Assembly: GCA_009922295.1 (NCBI GenBank)
Contig: RFWA01000039.1
Location: 1 to 12,804, forward strand
Direction: 5' to 3'
Length of the DNA: 12,804 bases
From: Betaproteobacteria bacterium
GTDB taxonomy: Bacteria; Pseudomonadota; Gammaproteobacteria; Burkholderiales; Burkholderiaceae_C
Below the pieces are notes generated by a model that saw only the letters and a program-made list of their open reading frames with translations, was not told where the DNA came from and searched no databases. A program made the translations under genes and the position numbers. How positions within the stretch are numbered: the stretch's first letter is position 1; each line of letters starts with the position of its first letter. Below are positions 1 to 7,919 of the stretch, piece by piece.

Positions 1-1008
1 TTCAATGCTGCATCATCAGATCGGCCATTTGCACAAGCGCAGGTGACCGTGCTGCTTGAGGGACCTACCGGCTCAGGCAAGGAGGTTCTCGCGCGCGTGC
101 TGCATGAGTCCTCGCCGTCGCAAGGAGGTCCGTTCATCGGTTTGAATTGTGCTGCCCTGCCTGAGCACATGATTGAAGACATGCTGTTTGGCCATGAAAA
201 AGGCGCTTTCACTGGTGCAGTCAAGGACCATCGCGGCATGTTTGAACAAGCGCAAGGAGGCACGATTTTTCTTGATGAGGTAGGTGACCTGCCCATTGGA
301 CTTCAGGCCAAATTATTGCGGGTCTTGCAGGAGCGCAGCATAGTCAAACTGGGCAGCGAGCGTGCCGTTGCTTTGGATGTTCGGGTTATTGCGGCGACCA
401 ACAAGAACCTGCGTTTGGCCATCGAGCGGAGGGAATTCCGCGAGGACCTGTATTTTCGGTTGAGCACATTCAAGTTGCGCGTGCCCCCAGTGGCAGAGCG
501 ACGAGGTGATATTTTGCCCCTTGTGGCGCGTGTGCTGGCTCGCCACCAACGAGGCGATCAAGCCTGGACAGTGAGCCCGGCTGCCCAAGCCTGTTTGCTG
601 TCCTATGAATGGCCAGGAAACGTTCGCGAGATAGAAAACGTTGTCCAACGAGCCATGGTGCTTTGCCCAGACCGTCACATTGATGCGCATCACCTGATGT
701 TTGACGACGCCCCGGATCATGCAGGCATGCTCGCCATCATGCATGAGTCGACGGAGTTTCCTTCTCCGGTGGAACCTTTGGCATCAGAGACGAGGGGCGC
801 CTCCGCCTACCACGACGTGGAGCTGGCCGGCCGCAGCAAGTTACAAGCAGTGGTCAAGCAGAGCGAAAACCACGTGATCATGTCGGCGCTTGAGACGTCA
901 AAAAACAGAGTCGAGGCGGCGCAAAAACTGGGAATCAGTCCCCGGACTTTGCGCTACAAGTTGGCGCAGCTGCGGGACCATAGCCCCGAGCACATGGTCA
1001 GTGCTTGA
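1..1008 (+). CDS. Sigma-54-dependent flagellar transcriptional activator, FlrC/FleR type (5' end missing)
   Basis: This is an AAA+ enhancer-binding protein that would use ATP hydrolysis to open sigma-54 RNA polymerase promoters of flagellar genes. The frame is open from base 1, so the gene begins outside the window; the GTG at 43 is internal because the codons before it continue the AAA+ domain. Visible are Walker A GPTGSGKE (nt 61-84), the sigma-54 contact loop GAFTGA (nt 202-219), Walker B in GTIFLDEVGDLP, the arginine-finger region REDLYFRL, and sensor II WPGNVREIENV. The C-terminus is a Fis-type helix-turn-helix, EAAQKLGISPRTLRYKLAQL. That last motif and the position 36 bp before fliE favour FlrC/FleR (class III flagellar activator) over FleQ or NtrC. 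The N-terminal receiver expected for FlrC/FleR is not in view, so phosphorylation control cannot be judged. The family call is secure; the exact orthologue is inferred. Confidence 0.88.
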   Translation, partial: FNAASSDRPFAQAQVTVLLEGPTGSGKEVLARVLHESSPSQGGPFIGLNCAALPEHMIEDMLFGHEKGAFTGAVKDHRGMFEQAQGGTIFLDEVGDLPIGLQAKLLRVLQERSIVKLGSERAVALDVRVIAATNKNLRLAIERREFREDLYFRLSTFKLRVPPVAERRGDILPLVARVLARHQRGDQAWTVSPAAQACLLSYEWPGNVREIENVVQRAMVLCPDRHIDAHHLMFDDAPDHAGMLAIMHESTEFPSPVEPLASETRGASAYHDVELAGRSKLQAVVKQSENHVIMSALETSKNRVEAAQKLGISPRTLRYKLAQLRDHSPEHMVSA

Positions 1009-1044
1009 TAGCCTGCAGCATTCACTCCTCTTTAAGGAAACATC

Positions 1045-1383
1045 ATGATTGAACGAGCTACCTCTGCCGCAAATATTGCTTCCATGCTCAAGACCATGCA
1101 AATCCACGCTGCCCAAGCGGGCGGTCTTGATGAGCAGTCCATTGCTGGCATTGCTGCACCCAAAAGCGATTTTTCAGAGATGGTGCGCAACGCGGTTAGC
1201 CAAACCAATGACATGCAGGTCGAATCCAACCAGGCGGCCCAGGCTTTTGAGCGTGGTGAAGCCGTGCCATTAACGGATCTTGTGCTCAAGATGCAAAAGT
1301 CATCATTGGCCTTCGAGACCACGCTACAGGTTCGTAACAAGGTCCTCAAGGCCTACGAAGAAGTGATGAACATGCCGGTTTGA
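1045..1383 (+). CDS. fliE: Flagellar hook-basal body complex protein FliE
   Basis: FliE is a small export substrate that joins the MS ring to the proximal rod and is among the first proteins placed after FliF. The product has 112 residues, close to the usual 100-110. Its C-terminal helix carries the family signature: TDLVLKMQKSSLAFETTLQ, followed by VRNKVLKAYEEVMNMPV at the very end. There is no signal peptide, as expected for a type III export substrate. The start is set by AAGGA (1034-1038) six bases before ATG 1045. It follows the activator gene by 36 bp and precedes fliF by 45 bp, and I see no convincing -24/-12 sigma-54 site in the 36-bp gap. It could be cotranscribed with the activator or use a promoter inside that gene. 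Confidence 0.95.
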   Translation: MIERATSAANIASMLKTMQIHAAQAGGLDEQSIAGIAAPKSDFSEMVRNAVSQTNDMQVESNQAAQAFERGEAVPLTDLVLKMQKSSLAFETTLQVRNKVLKAYEEVMNMPV

Positions 1384-1428
1384 TCCTGGCTGACATCTAA
1401 GTAATATTCTGCGCTGAAAGACTCAACT

Positions 1429-3336
1429 ATGGCGACTGCAACCGCAACAGCACCAGACGGCACTATGCTCCCGGGTTCCGACGAGGTACGTGCACTGACC
1501 ACAAGGTCCGGGCGTGACCGCCGGTCTAATTCAGAAGGTCAGGCGGGGCCCGCTAACGGTCTGAGTACGAACTATCTCGGTGGCAGTGTGGCGCTGGCCG
1601 ATAGCCCGGGCCTGTTTGGACCAATTAAAGAGGTGTTTAACCAGCCGGTCATCAAAAAGTCCCTGCCCTTGATTGTCATTGCCCTGATGCTTTTGGTGTT
1701 TGCGGCGGCATACACCATGGTGAACGCGCCAAAATACAGGCCGGTGGCCATGGGTGCGACCGAAGGCGACCAGCAGGCCGTCTTTGAAGCGCTGCGAACT
1801 GGCGAGTTCAAGCCGGTCATTGACTCGGGAACGGGTCAAATTACAGTACCAGCGAGCCGATACCACGAGGCTCGTATTTTTCTCGCCTCCAAGGGTCTTC
1901 CTAAAACTGCAGCGACCGGTTTGGACAGCCTGAAAGATCAGTCCGCTATGACGACCAGTCAGTTCATGGAGCAGGTGCGCTACACCTCCGCGGTAGAGCA
2001 GGAATTGGCACGCAGTATCCAGCAGATTGATTCGATTCAGTCTGCACGAGTTCACCTGGCGACCAGCAAGCCATCGGTCTTTGTGCGCGACCGCGTGCCG
2101 CCAAAGGCCTCGGTCGTTTTGACACCGCAAAATGGCCGCAGCGTCAGTCCCATGCAGGTACAGGCCATTGTTCATTTGGTGTCTTCCAGCATACCTTTGT
2201 TGACCCCTCAGAATGTGACCGTTGTGGACAACGTTGGCAAGCTGATGACTGACTCAGATTCGGATGCATCAATGGGCATGAATGCAGGTCAGACCAAGCA
2301 CAAGCAGGCGATGGAGGAACTCTACCGTCAACGAGTGATGCAGATCTTGTCTCCAATTGTTGGTGAAGCCAATGTCCGTTCCCAGGTCAATTTGATGCTG
2401 GATTTCAGTCAAACTGAAACCACCTTGGAAGACTTTGATACGCAAGGCAAAGGCCCTAAAACCCGTTCCGAGGTTACCAGCGAAGACCGAAACAGCGCCA
2501 AAGAGGCCAGCGGTGTCCCTGGCACTCTTTCAAATACTGCACCAGCGGCACCGACAACGTCGCTCAACACTGCTGCAACACCACCCCAGGCTGCAGCGGC
2601 CGACGAGAGGACGACAGTAGCAGCACGGACTACCCGTAACTACGAAATCGATCGCTCAGTGCGTCATATCAAAAGCGCTAGCGGAACAGTTCAACGCCTC
2701 AGTGTCGCGGTCGTTATCAACGAAAGACCGCCCGTGGCACAGCCCAAGAATGAGAAGGGTGAAGAGCAACCGGCCAAGCCGAATCCCTACACGGAGGACG
2801 AGGTGGAACGCATGCAACAACTGGTGCAGGGCGTAGTGGGCTTCGACGAGGCGCGCAAAGACGTCGTCAACGTCGTGCAGGCCAAGTTTGAAACCGAGGC
2901 GCCAGTTGATCTGACAGTGCCTTGGCACAAGGACGAGGCAGTGCTCACCAACATCAAGTCGGCTTTCCTTGGCCTGGTGTTTGTGCTGTTCTCCCTGTTG
3001 GTGATCCGGCCGGTGGTGATGCACCTGCTGAACCGTGACAAAGAGGCTGCCGAGAACGCAGCAACCACCTTGCAGTTGGCACAAAACGAAGCACTGGCGC
3101 TGGAGGTGGAGTCTCAGGCAAAAGCTGCAGGGGATGTTGGTGAAAAGGAACTGTCGGCATCGGAGACGCTCGAGGAAATGAAAGCAAAAATGAAAGCGAA
3201 GAAATCAAATATCTCCGCAGAAATGCTGGATACGGCCAATACCTACGATGACAAAGTCGCATTGATCCGCATGATCGTGTCCGACGACTCAGCGCGTGTG
3301 GCAAGCGTATTCAAGGGCATGATCAAGCCGGGTTGA
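1429..3336 (+). CDS. fliF: Flagellar MS-ring protein FliF
   Basis: FliF forms the MS ring in the inner membrane, the base on which the export gate, rod and FliG rotor ring assemble. The product is 635 residues, longer than the 552 of E. coli. Membrane segment 1 is at about residues 79-98 and segment 2 at about 510-532, enclosing the periplasmic ring-building region, which includes SRYHEARIFLASKGLPKT and QELARSIQQIDSIQSARVHL. Residues 340-395 are a low-complexity Ala/Pro/Thr stretch within the periplasmic part. The cytoplasmic tail has a Lys/Glu/Ala-rich linker (about 560-592). It ends in a helix with VALIRMIVSDDSARVASVFK, fitting the C-terminal FliG-binding motif. About 75 residues precede membrane segment 1, against about 25 in E. 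coli. The ribosome-binding site is weak (GAAAG upstream of ATG 1429), so a later start such as Met13 cannot be excluded. Confidence 0.95.
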   Translation: MATATATAPDGTMLPGSDEVRALTTRSGRDRRSNSEGQAGPANGLSTNYLGGSVALADSPGLFGPIKEVFNQPVIKKSLPLIVIALMLLVFAAAYTMVNAPKYRPVAMGATEGDQQAVFEALRTGEFKPVIDSGTGQITVPASRYHEARIFLASKGLPKTAATGLDSLKDQSAMTTSQFMEQVRYTSAVEQELARSIQQIDSIQSARVHLATSKPSVFVRDRVPPKASVVLTPQNGRSVSPMQVQAIVHLVSSSIPLLTPQNVTVVDNVGKLMTDSDSDASMGMNAGQTKHKQAMEELYRQRVMQILSPIVGEANVRSQVNLMLDFSQTETTLEDFDTQGKGPKTRSEVTSEDRNSAKEASGVPGTLSNTAPAAPTTSLNTAATPPQAAAADERTTVAARTTRNYEIDRSVRHIKSASGTVQRLSVAVVINERPPVAQPKNEKGEEQPAKPNPYTEDEVERMQQLVQGVVGFDEARKDVVNVVQAKFETEAPVDLTVPWHKDEAVLTNIKSAFLGLVFVLFSLLVIRPVVMHLLNRDKEAAENAATTLQLAQNEALALEVESQAKAAGDVGEKELSASETLEEMKAKMKAKKSNISAEMLDTANTYDDKVALIRMIVSDDSARVASVFKGMIKPG

Positions 3337-3358
3337 CGGTACTCCTGGAGCAAAAATA

Positions 3359-4426
3359 ATGGCTGATGAAGCGAATGTAGCTGGCACACAGGGCGTGTCG
3401 TCAGGCGGCAACAATGAGGCGCTCCAGCGAGAGCTCCAAAATGTAACCAGCACCCAACGTGCGGCGGTCCTTATGCTTCTGTTGGGTGAAGAGCAGGCAG
3501 CGGACATCATCCGTTTCCTCAACCCTAAGGAAGTTCAGGCGCTTGGCATGGCCATGGTTCAGGTTGCCGAACTTTCCCAAGAAGCGGTTAACGCCGTGCT
3601 GGATGAATTTGTCGCCACCATCAAGCGCCAAACCAGCCTGGGTTTGGGAACTGCCGATTACGTGGAAAAGGTGTTCAAGCGTGCTTTAGGCAATGACAAG
3701 GCGGCTTCTGTTTTGGGGCGTATCAATCCCGGGCACAGCAGTAAGGGTCTTGATATATTGGCTTGGATGGATGCCAGGTCTATCGCCGACATGATTCAGG
3801 GGGAGCACCCTCAGGTGGTTGCTATTATTTTGTCGGTTTTAGAAAATGTTGTCGCAGCTGATGTTTTGAACTTTTTACCACCAGATTCGCGCGCCGAAGT
3901 TATACAGCGTGTGGCCAAGCTGGAGACGGTGCAGCCCTCTGCCATGGAGGAACTTGAGGCCATCATGAAAAAGCAGTTCTCCAATAACTCCTCGGCCAAG
4001 TCGTCGAGTTTTGGCGGTATCAAGGCGGCCGCTAATATTTTGAACCTTACCAAATCCGCGCTGGAGGCCTCGGTGATGGGTGGCTTGCGAAACTTGGATG
4101 CTGATCTGATGCAAAAAATCCAGGACAACATGTTCACTTTTGAAAATCTGGTCAGCGTAGACAACAAAGGTATCCAAGTCATTATGCGCAATGTTGATCC
4201 AGACCAGATGATGATTGCGCTCAAAGGCGCGAGCGATCCGGTGAAGGACAAGTTTTTCAGCAATATGTCCGAACGTGCCAGGGGCATGTTCAAGGATGAC
4301 ATGGAGGCCAAGGGCCCCATGCGCCTGTCTGATGTTGAGCTGGCGCAAAAAACCATCATGCGCACTGCGCGCAAACTGGCGGATGCTGGCGATTTGGTGT
4401 TGGGTGGCGGCGCTGACTATGTCTAG
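3359..4426 (+). CDS. fliG: Flagellar motor switch/rotor protein FliG
   Basis: FliG sits on the cytoplasmic face of the MS ring, couples to stator MotA to generate torque, and relays switching from FliM. The product has 355 residues (E. coli 331) and all three domains. The N-terminal FliF-binding region includes AAVLMLLLGEEQAADIIRFL. The middle domain has the EHPQ motif at 149-152, and the MFTF motif that binds FliM is at 258-261. The C-terminal torque helix keeps the charged residues: K289, R306, D313, D314 and R322 match E. coli K264, R281, D288, D289 and R297 with a constant offset of 25. A GGAG site (3347-3350) lies 8 bases before the ATG, and fliF ends 22 bp upstream. The last codons overlap the start of fliH by 8 bp. 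Nothing suggests a defect. Confidence 0.97.
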   Translation: MADEANVAGTQGVSSGGNNEALQRELQNVTSTQRAAVLMLLLGEEQAADIIRFLNPKEVQALGMAMVQVAELSQEAVNAVLDEFVATIKRQTSLGLGTADYVEKVFKRALGNDKAASVLGRINPGHSSKGLDILAWMDARSIADMIQGEHPQVVAIILSVLENVVAADVLNFLPPDSRAEVIQRVAKLETVQPSAMEELEAIMKKQFSNNSSAKSSSFGGIKAAANILNLTKSALEASVMGGLRNLDADLMQKIQDNMFTFENLVSVDNKGIQVIMRNVDPDQMMIALKGASDPVKDKFFSNMSERARGMFKDDMEAKGPMRLSDVELAQKTIMRTARKLADAGDLVLGGGADYV

Positions 4427-5387
4427 TAACCAGCTGGTGACTGTAGTGAATAACTCACGCCAATTGGTGGTGCGTCCGGCGCGTGTATGGCAGGCGGTTG
4501 ATCTACTGCATCCGGTTGCACCGCCAGGGGGGTTTTTGCCTTCCAAGTGGCGATCCGAAGTTGTACCTCAATTTGATATGGTCGACTTCGACAGCCAGAG
4601 CTTGCGCTTGTTGCCCTCGCCACCCTCGCTGACCACAGACAGTGACAGCGCACTTGCTACCGATATCGCAGATGCGCCTGACGTAGAGGCTACGCCAGTG
4701 CCGACGCCGGTTGCCACGGAAGCGGCCTTGGCGCAGGCTCGTCGCGAAGGCTACGAGCAAGGGAAGCAAGATGCCGGCTCCGAGATGCAGGTTCAGATGG
4801 ACCGTGAGCTGGCTCGACAACTCGCCCTGGACCACGCTCTGATCAAGTCTGTAGAGGCTGCGATCGATGCCTTGCATCAAAGCCCGGCAGTATTTTTCGA
4901 GCCGATCAAACGCCTGTCCCTGCACTTGGCTGAGCAATTGGTTTTGGCAGAACTCGCGCTGGATGGGCGTGCTATCGACCGCTTGGTGCAGCGATGTGTG
5001 GACGAACTGTCGCTTAATGATGCGTCGATGGTTCGGGTGGAGTTATCTCCTGGCGACCTCCAGGCCTGGCGGACACTACGCGAGCGCAGTGGCTTGAGCG
5101 GTGGTATCGACGCGAACATTCGTGCCAATGCGTCGTTACAGCCCGGGAGCGTGCGAGCCAGTGCAAATGATGCGTTGGTTGATGATCTGATTGGTGAGCG
5201 ACTCAGTGCGCTTGCGCAAGGACTTCAGATTGATGAGTCCCGTTGGCGTGCCGGCAGCGCATTGGTCGGCGATGGGGCCTCGTCCGTCGAGCAATCTGCA
5301 TCACAGGTCGCTTGGCAACAGGTCTCTGGTGGGCACACTGTGGAAGCTCAGGATGTCTTGGTTTCGGGCGCAGACGATGATGTTTGA
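4419..5387 (+). CDS. fliH: Flagellar export ATPase regulator FliH
   Basis: FliH dimers bind the ATPase FliI, regulate it, and anchor it to the C-ring and export gate. The frame is open from 4275, but ATG 4419, overlapping the fliG stop, is the sensible start; anything earlier would read through the conserved fliG end in another frame. That gives 322 residues, longer than the 235 of E. coli FliH. N-terminal residues of about 1-100 are variable and rich in Pro, Thr, Ala and Asp. Next comes a Glu/Gln-rich helix with the Gly spacing typical of FliH (ARREGYEQGKQDAG), then a long alpha-helical stretch. The C-terminal FliH/V-ATPase subunit E-like domain includes RLSLHLAEQLVLAELAL and VRVELSPGDLQAW. 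The last ~60 residues are again low in conserved character. The gene overlaps both fliG and fliI, which suggests translational coupling. Identity rests on the motif style and on its place between fliG and fliI. Confidence 0.9.
   Translation: MSSNQLVTVVNNSRQLVVRPARVWQAVDLLHPVAPPGGFLPSKWRSEVVPQFDMVDFDSQSLRLLPSPPSLTTDSDSALATDIADAPDVEATPVPTPVATEAALAQARREGYEQGKQDAGSEMQVQMDRELARQLALDHALIKSVEAAIDALHQSPAVFFEPIKRLSLHLAEQLVLAELALDGRAIDRLVQRCVDELSLNDASMVRVELSPGDLQAWRTLRERSGLSGGIDANIRANASLQPGSVRASANDALVDDLIGERLSALAQGLQIDESRWRAGSALVGDGASSVEQSASQVAWQQVSGGHTVEAQDVLVSGADDDV
5342..5346 (+). promoter_or_regulatory. Ribosome-binding site favouring the upstream fliI start
   Basis: GGAAG lies six bases before ATG 5353, inside the 3' end of fliH. 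The competing ATGATG at 5377-5382 is preceded by CGGGCGCAGACG, which has no purine-rich match. This is the main reason for choosing the longer FliI. It is a short match and could be chance. Confidence 0.45.
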
Positions 5388-6702
5388 TTTTGATTCCGAG
5401 GTCGACCAGGCCCTTGCAAAAATACACACCCGAAGGCCGGTGCGCAGCGGAACGCTGGTGCGCTTGGTCGGCCTCAGGCTTGAGGCGCGCGGCATCATGG
5501 CACCGGTTGGCGCCTGCTGTGAGGTGATTGGCCAAAGCGGAAAACGAATTGAGGCGGAAGTGGTCGGCTTCGCTGACAGCACCATTTTTCTGATGCCATT
5601 TGCGGAGCCGGTGGGGATAGGCCCCGGGGACAAGGTCCGGGTTTTGAGTGACACCGATCATGTGTTGTTGGGCGACGAGCTGCTGGGCCGGGTGATTGAT
5701 GCGCGTGGGCAGGCGATCGACGGCAAGCCACAGCCGGCATGCACCAACACTTTGGGACTTTTGGGCCTGCCCCTCAATCCCATGGAGCGCGGCCCTATCG
5801 ACCGCGTGCTGGATGTCGGGGTCAAGGCCATCAATGGGCTGTTGACGCTTGGACGCGGACAGCGGGTGGGTCTCATAGCAGGCTCGGGTGTCGGCAAAAG
5901 CGTTCTGCTTGGCATGCTGACCCGGTTTACAAAAGCTGATGTTGTGGTGATTGGACTGATTGGCGAACGTGGACGAGAGGTACAGGCTTTTATTAACGAG
6001 ACATTGGGTCCTGAGGGGCTGGCCAAAGCCGTTGTGATTGCTGCGCCTGCCAATGTGTCACCGGTGCTTCGGCTAAAGGCTGCACACTTGTCACACGTGG
6101 TGGCCGAGTATTTTCGTGACCAGGGCCGTGATGTTCTGATGCTGGTGGACAGCTTGACCCGGGTTGCCCATGCTCAGCGAGAAATCGGGCTGGCCATTGG
6201 CGAACCGCCGACGTCCAAGGGCTATCCACCCTCCGTGTTCGCCTTGTTACCCAACCTGATCGAGCGCGCTGGCGTTGGCCGCCATGGCCATGGCTCAATC
6301 ACTGCAATCTACACGGTCTTGGCAGAAGGTGATGACGGGAATGATCCGATCGTGGACATTGCCCGCGCTTCGCTAGACGGGCAGGTGATGTTGTCAAGAA
6401 GGCTCGCTGACGCGGCCCATTACCCCGCCATCGAGCTGACTGGCTCCATCTCGCGCGTCATGCAAAACCTGCTTTCGCCTGCAGATTTGAAAATGGCCAA
6501 TCGATTCCGACGCCTGTGGTCGCTGTACCAGCAAAACGTTGACTTGATTCAGGTTGGTGCATATCAGGCTGGCTCAAACCCTGAAATCGACCAAGCGATT
6601 GCCATGCGTGAATCAATGGAAGAATTTTTACGGCAAGACATGTATTCAGGTGTGGAAGAAGAGCGAACGCGTGTTGATATTCGTGTGTTGATGGAACTGT
6701 AG
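5353..6702 (+). CDS. fliI: Flagellum-specific export ATPase FliI
   Basis: FliI is the hexameric F1-beta-like ATPase that energises unfolding and delivery of export substrates at the flagellar type III gate. From ATG 5353 it has 449 residues (E. coli 457). Motifs include Walker A AGSGVGKS (176-183), the GLIGERGREVQAFI segment, Walker B LMLVD (262-266), and the type III ATPase signature AQREIGLAIGEPP followed by SKGYPPSVFALLPNL. The start is ambiguous. ATG 5353 has GGAAG at 5342-5346 with 6-base spacing, and its extra residues MSWFRAQT resemble the N-terminal amphipathic helix of FliI. The ATGATG at 5377/5380 gives 441 or 440 residues but lacks a clear ribosome-binding site. With 5353 the overlap with fliH is 35 bp; with 5377 it is 11 bp. 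Function is certain, start less so. Confidence 0.97.
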   Translation: MSWFRAQTMMFDFDSEVDQALAKIHTRRPVRSGTLVRLVGLRLEARGIMAPVGACCEVIGQSGKRIEAEVVGFADSTIFLMPFAEPVGIGPGDKVRVLSDTDHVLLGDELLGRVIDARGQAIDGKPQPACTNTLGLLGLPLNPMERGPIDRVLDVGVKAINGLLTLGRGQRVGLIAGSGVGKSVLLGMLTRFTKADVVVIGLIGERGREVQAFINETLGPEGLAKAVVIAAPANVSPVLRLKAAHLSHVVAEYFRDQGRDVLMLVDSLTRVAHAQREIGLAIGEPPTSKGYPPSVFALLPNLIERAGVGRHGHGSITAIYTVLAEGDDGNDPIVDIARASLDGQVMLSRRLADAAHYPAIELTGSISRVMQNLLSPADLKMANRFRRLWSLYQQNVDLIQVGAYQAGSNPEIDQAIAMRESMEEFLRQDMYSGVEEERTRVDIRVLMEL

Positions 6703-6714
6703 AGGAAAGCCACC

Positions 6715-7158
6715 ATGAAAGTACGTACCTGCTGGTCAGCGCTGGAGATGAAAGCCGACATGCTGGTGAAACAGCTCAGAGCAGAGACCGGACAAACACT
6801 GCAGTTGCTTGAGTCCTTGTCCGCAAGCCAGCTACGGGTTGCTCAAATGTATGAAGAATACCGCTGTAAGGCGGTGGAGTTAACGACCGCAACGGGTATG
6901 TCTGCTGTACAAAATCATCGGCAGTTCATGGTTCAATTGCAGTCACTACAGGCTCGCGTAGATAACGACATAGGAAAAACCAAGCAGTATTTGCAAGTTT
7001 TGGAGCAGCGCACCCTGAAGGCCGAGACGCAGCGCATGAAGATGCAGTCGTTGTTGGACAATGATCTTCTTGCAGTCAGAAATTTTGAGAATCGCCGAGA
7101 GCAACGAGGCATGGACGAAATGGGCATGATCCAGTTCAACCAGGCTAGAGCCGCATGA
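6715..7158 (+). CDS. fliJ: Flagellar export chaperone/stalk protein FliJ
   Basis: FliJ is a small coiled-coil protein that inserts in the FliI hexamer like the gamma stalk of F1-ATPase, contacts FlhA, and escorts export chaperones. The product is 147 residues, the same as E. coli FliJ, and almost entirely helical. Long heptad-like stretches rich in Gln, Glu, Lys and Leu occur, for example LVKQLRAETGQTLQLLESL and MVQLQSLQARVDNDIGKT. Near the end is the charged segment ENRREQRGMDEMGM, typical of the family. AGAGGAAA at 6702-6709 gives a strong ribosome-binding site, and the gene starts 12 bp after fliI. The protein is poorly conserved in sequence, so the call leans on length, coiled-coil character and position. 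Its stop overlaps the next start as ATGA. Confidence 0.9.
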   Translation: MKVRTCWSALEMKADMLVKQLRAETGQTLQLLESLSASQLRVAQMYEEYRCKAVELTTATGMSAVQNHRQFMVQLQSLQARVDNDIGKTKQYLQVLEQRTLKAETQRMKMQSLLDNDLLAVRNFENRREQRGMDEMGMIQFNQARAA

Positions 7159-7919
7159 ATCGTTCCGGCGGTCTGTTGTGGCACGCCCGGGCCTGGCGCC
7201 GGCAAGGTGCGTGGCGGGGGACCTGCAACCACATCAGGCAGTGGCTTGAGCAGACCCAGCCGAATAGCAGAGAGCTTGTCATTATTGGCGCCAGCGCTGG
7301 CTGGATGATGCCCAGCCCTTGGCTACAAGGGTTTGAAAAGGTCACAACCTTGGACATCGACCGCTGGGCCGCCCCGCTGTTTCGCTGGCGTCATGGGCCA
7401 GCCTTGAAGCGCTCTGGAACCCAACTGCGCTGTGACACCGGGGATGCAATTGGCGACCTTCCGTCACTATTGGCAGCTCACCCAGATGCGGCGGTGTTGT
7501 TTGACAATGTGTTGGGCCAGTTGCGATTCATGCACTCCTCCCTGGATGAAACGGTGTCGTGCCTCGACATGATCAAACGCCGCATGGTAGGACGAGAGTG
7601 GGGCAGCCTGCACGACGCGTATTCCGGGGCCGTCCGCCGTGCCGGCCGAGCACGTGAGAAAATGGTGATGCTTCAAAGTTTGCAGGTGGACGGGGCGGTT
7701 TCGACGCAGCCGTGTGAAGCGGACTTGCCGATCGAGCCTGGACTGACCGCTTTTGCGATTCAACTGGAGGCCGAAGGGGAATGGCTGGATCATCTGACCT
7801 CGCAGGTTTTCCCGGCAGGTACCACTGTGCAACATATCGCTTGGCATTACAGCCGGCATTACTGTCATTGGCTGCAGGCTGGCTGGGTCTCATCCAAACA
7901 AAGATTTTGTAGAAAATGA
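7155..7919 (+). CDS. Unrecognised Rossmann/class I methyltransferase-like protein coupled to fliJ
   Basis: I do not recognise this 254-residue family. Its order of motifs resembles a class I SAM-dependent methyltransferase. A hydrophobic strand runs into a Gly-rich turn, ELVIIGASAGWMMP (40-53). A strand ending in acidic residues, TTLDID (64-69), sits where SAM ribose-binding Asp/Glu is expected. RCDTGDAIGDLP (92-103) could be motif III and AAVLFDNVLGQL (112-123) motif IV. The turn is GASAG rather than canonical GxGxG, so binding of SAM is unproven. The C-terminal part has several His, Cys and Trp residues (HIAWHYSRHYCHWLQAGW, 227-244). There is no signal peptide or membrane segment, so a cytoplasmic location is expected. 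The start overlaps the fliJ stop as ATGA with little ribosome-binding site of its own, pointing to translational coupling. A role in modifying a flagellar protein is speculation from context; an inactive Rossmann protein is equally possible. Confidence 0.8.
   Translation: MNRSGGLLWHARAWRRQGAWRGTCNHIRQWLEQTQPNSRELVIIGASAGWMMPSPWLQGFEKVTTLDIDRWAAPLFRWRHGPALKRSGTQLRCDTGDAIGDLPSLLAAHPDAAVLFDNVLGQLRFMHSSLDETVSCLDMIKRRMVGREWGSLHDAYSGAVRRAGRAREKMVMLQSLQVDGAVSTQPCEADLPIEPGLTAFAIQLEAEGEWLDHLTSQVFPAGTTVQHIAWHYSRHYCHWLQAGWVSSKQRFCRK

Noticed and set aside
1009..1044. Possible sigma-54 promoter between the activator gene and fliE
   Set aside because: No GG-N10-GC core was found in this 36-bp gap; only a ribosome-binding site is visible.
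4275..4418. Upstream extension of the fliH frame
   Set aside because: This part reads the conserved fliG 3' end in another frame and adds Trp/Arg/Cys-rich sequence with no FliH character; ATG 4419 is the better start.
3875..4546. Long minus-strand frame opposite fliG/fliH
   Set aside because: The plus strand encodes fliG with all diagnostic motifs; the antisense frame shows no domain or start signal.
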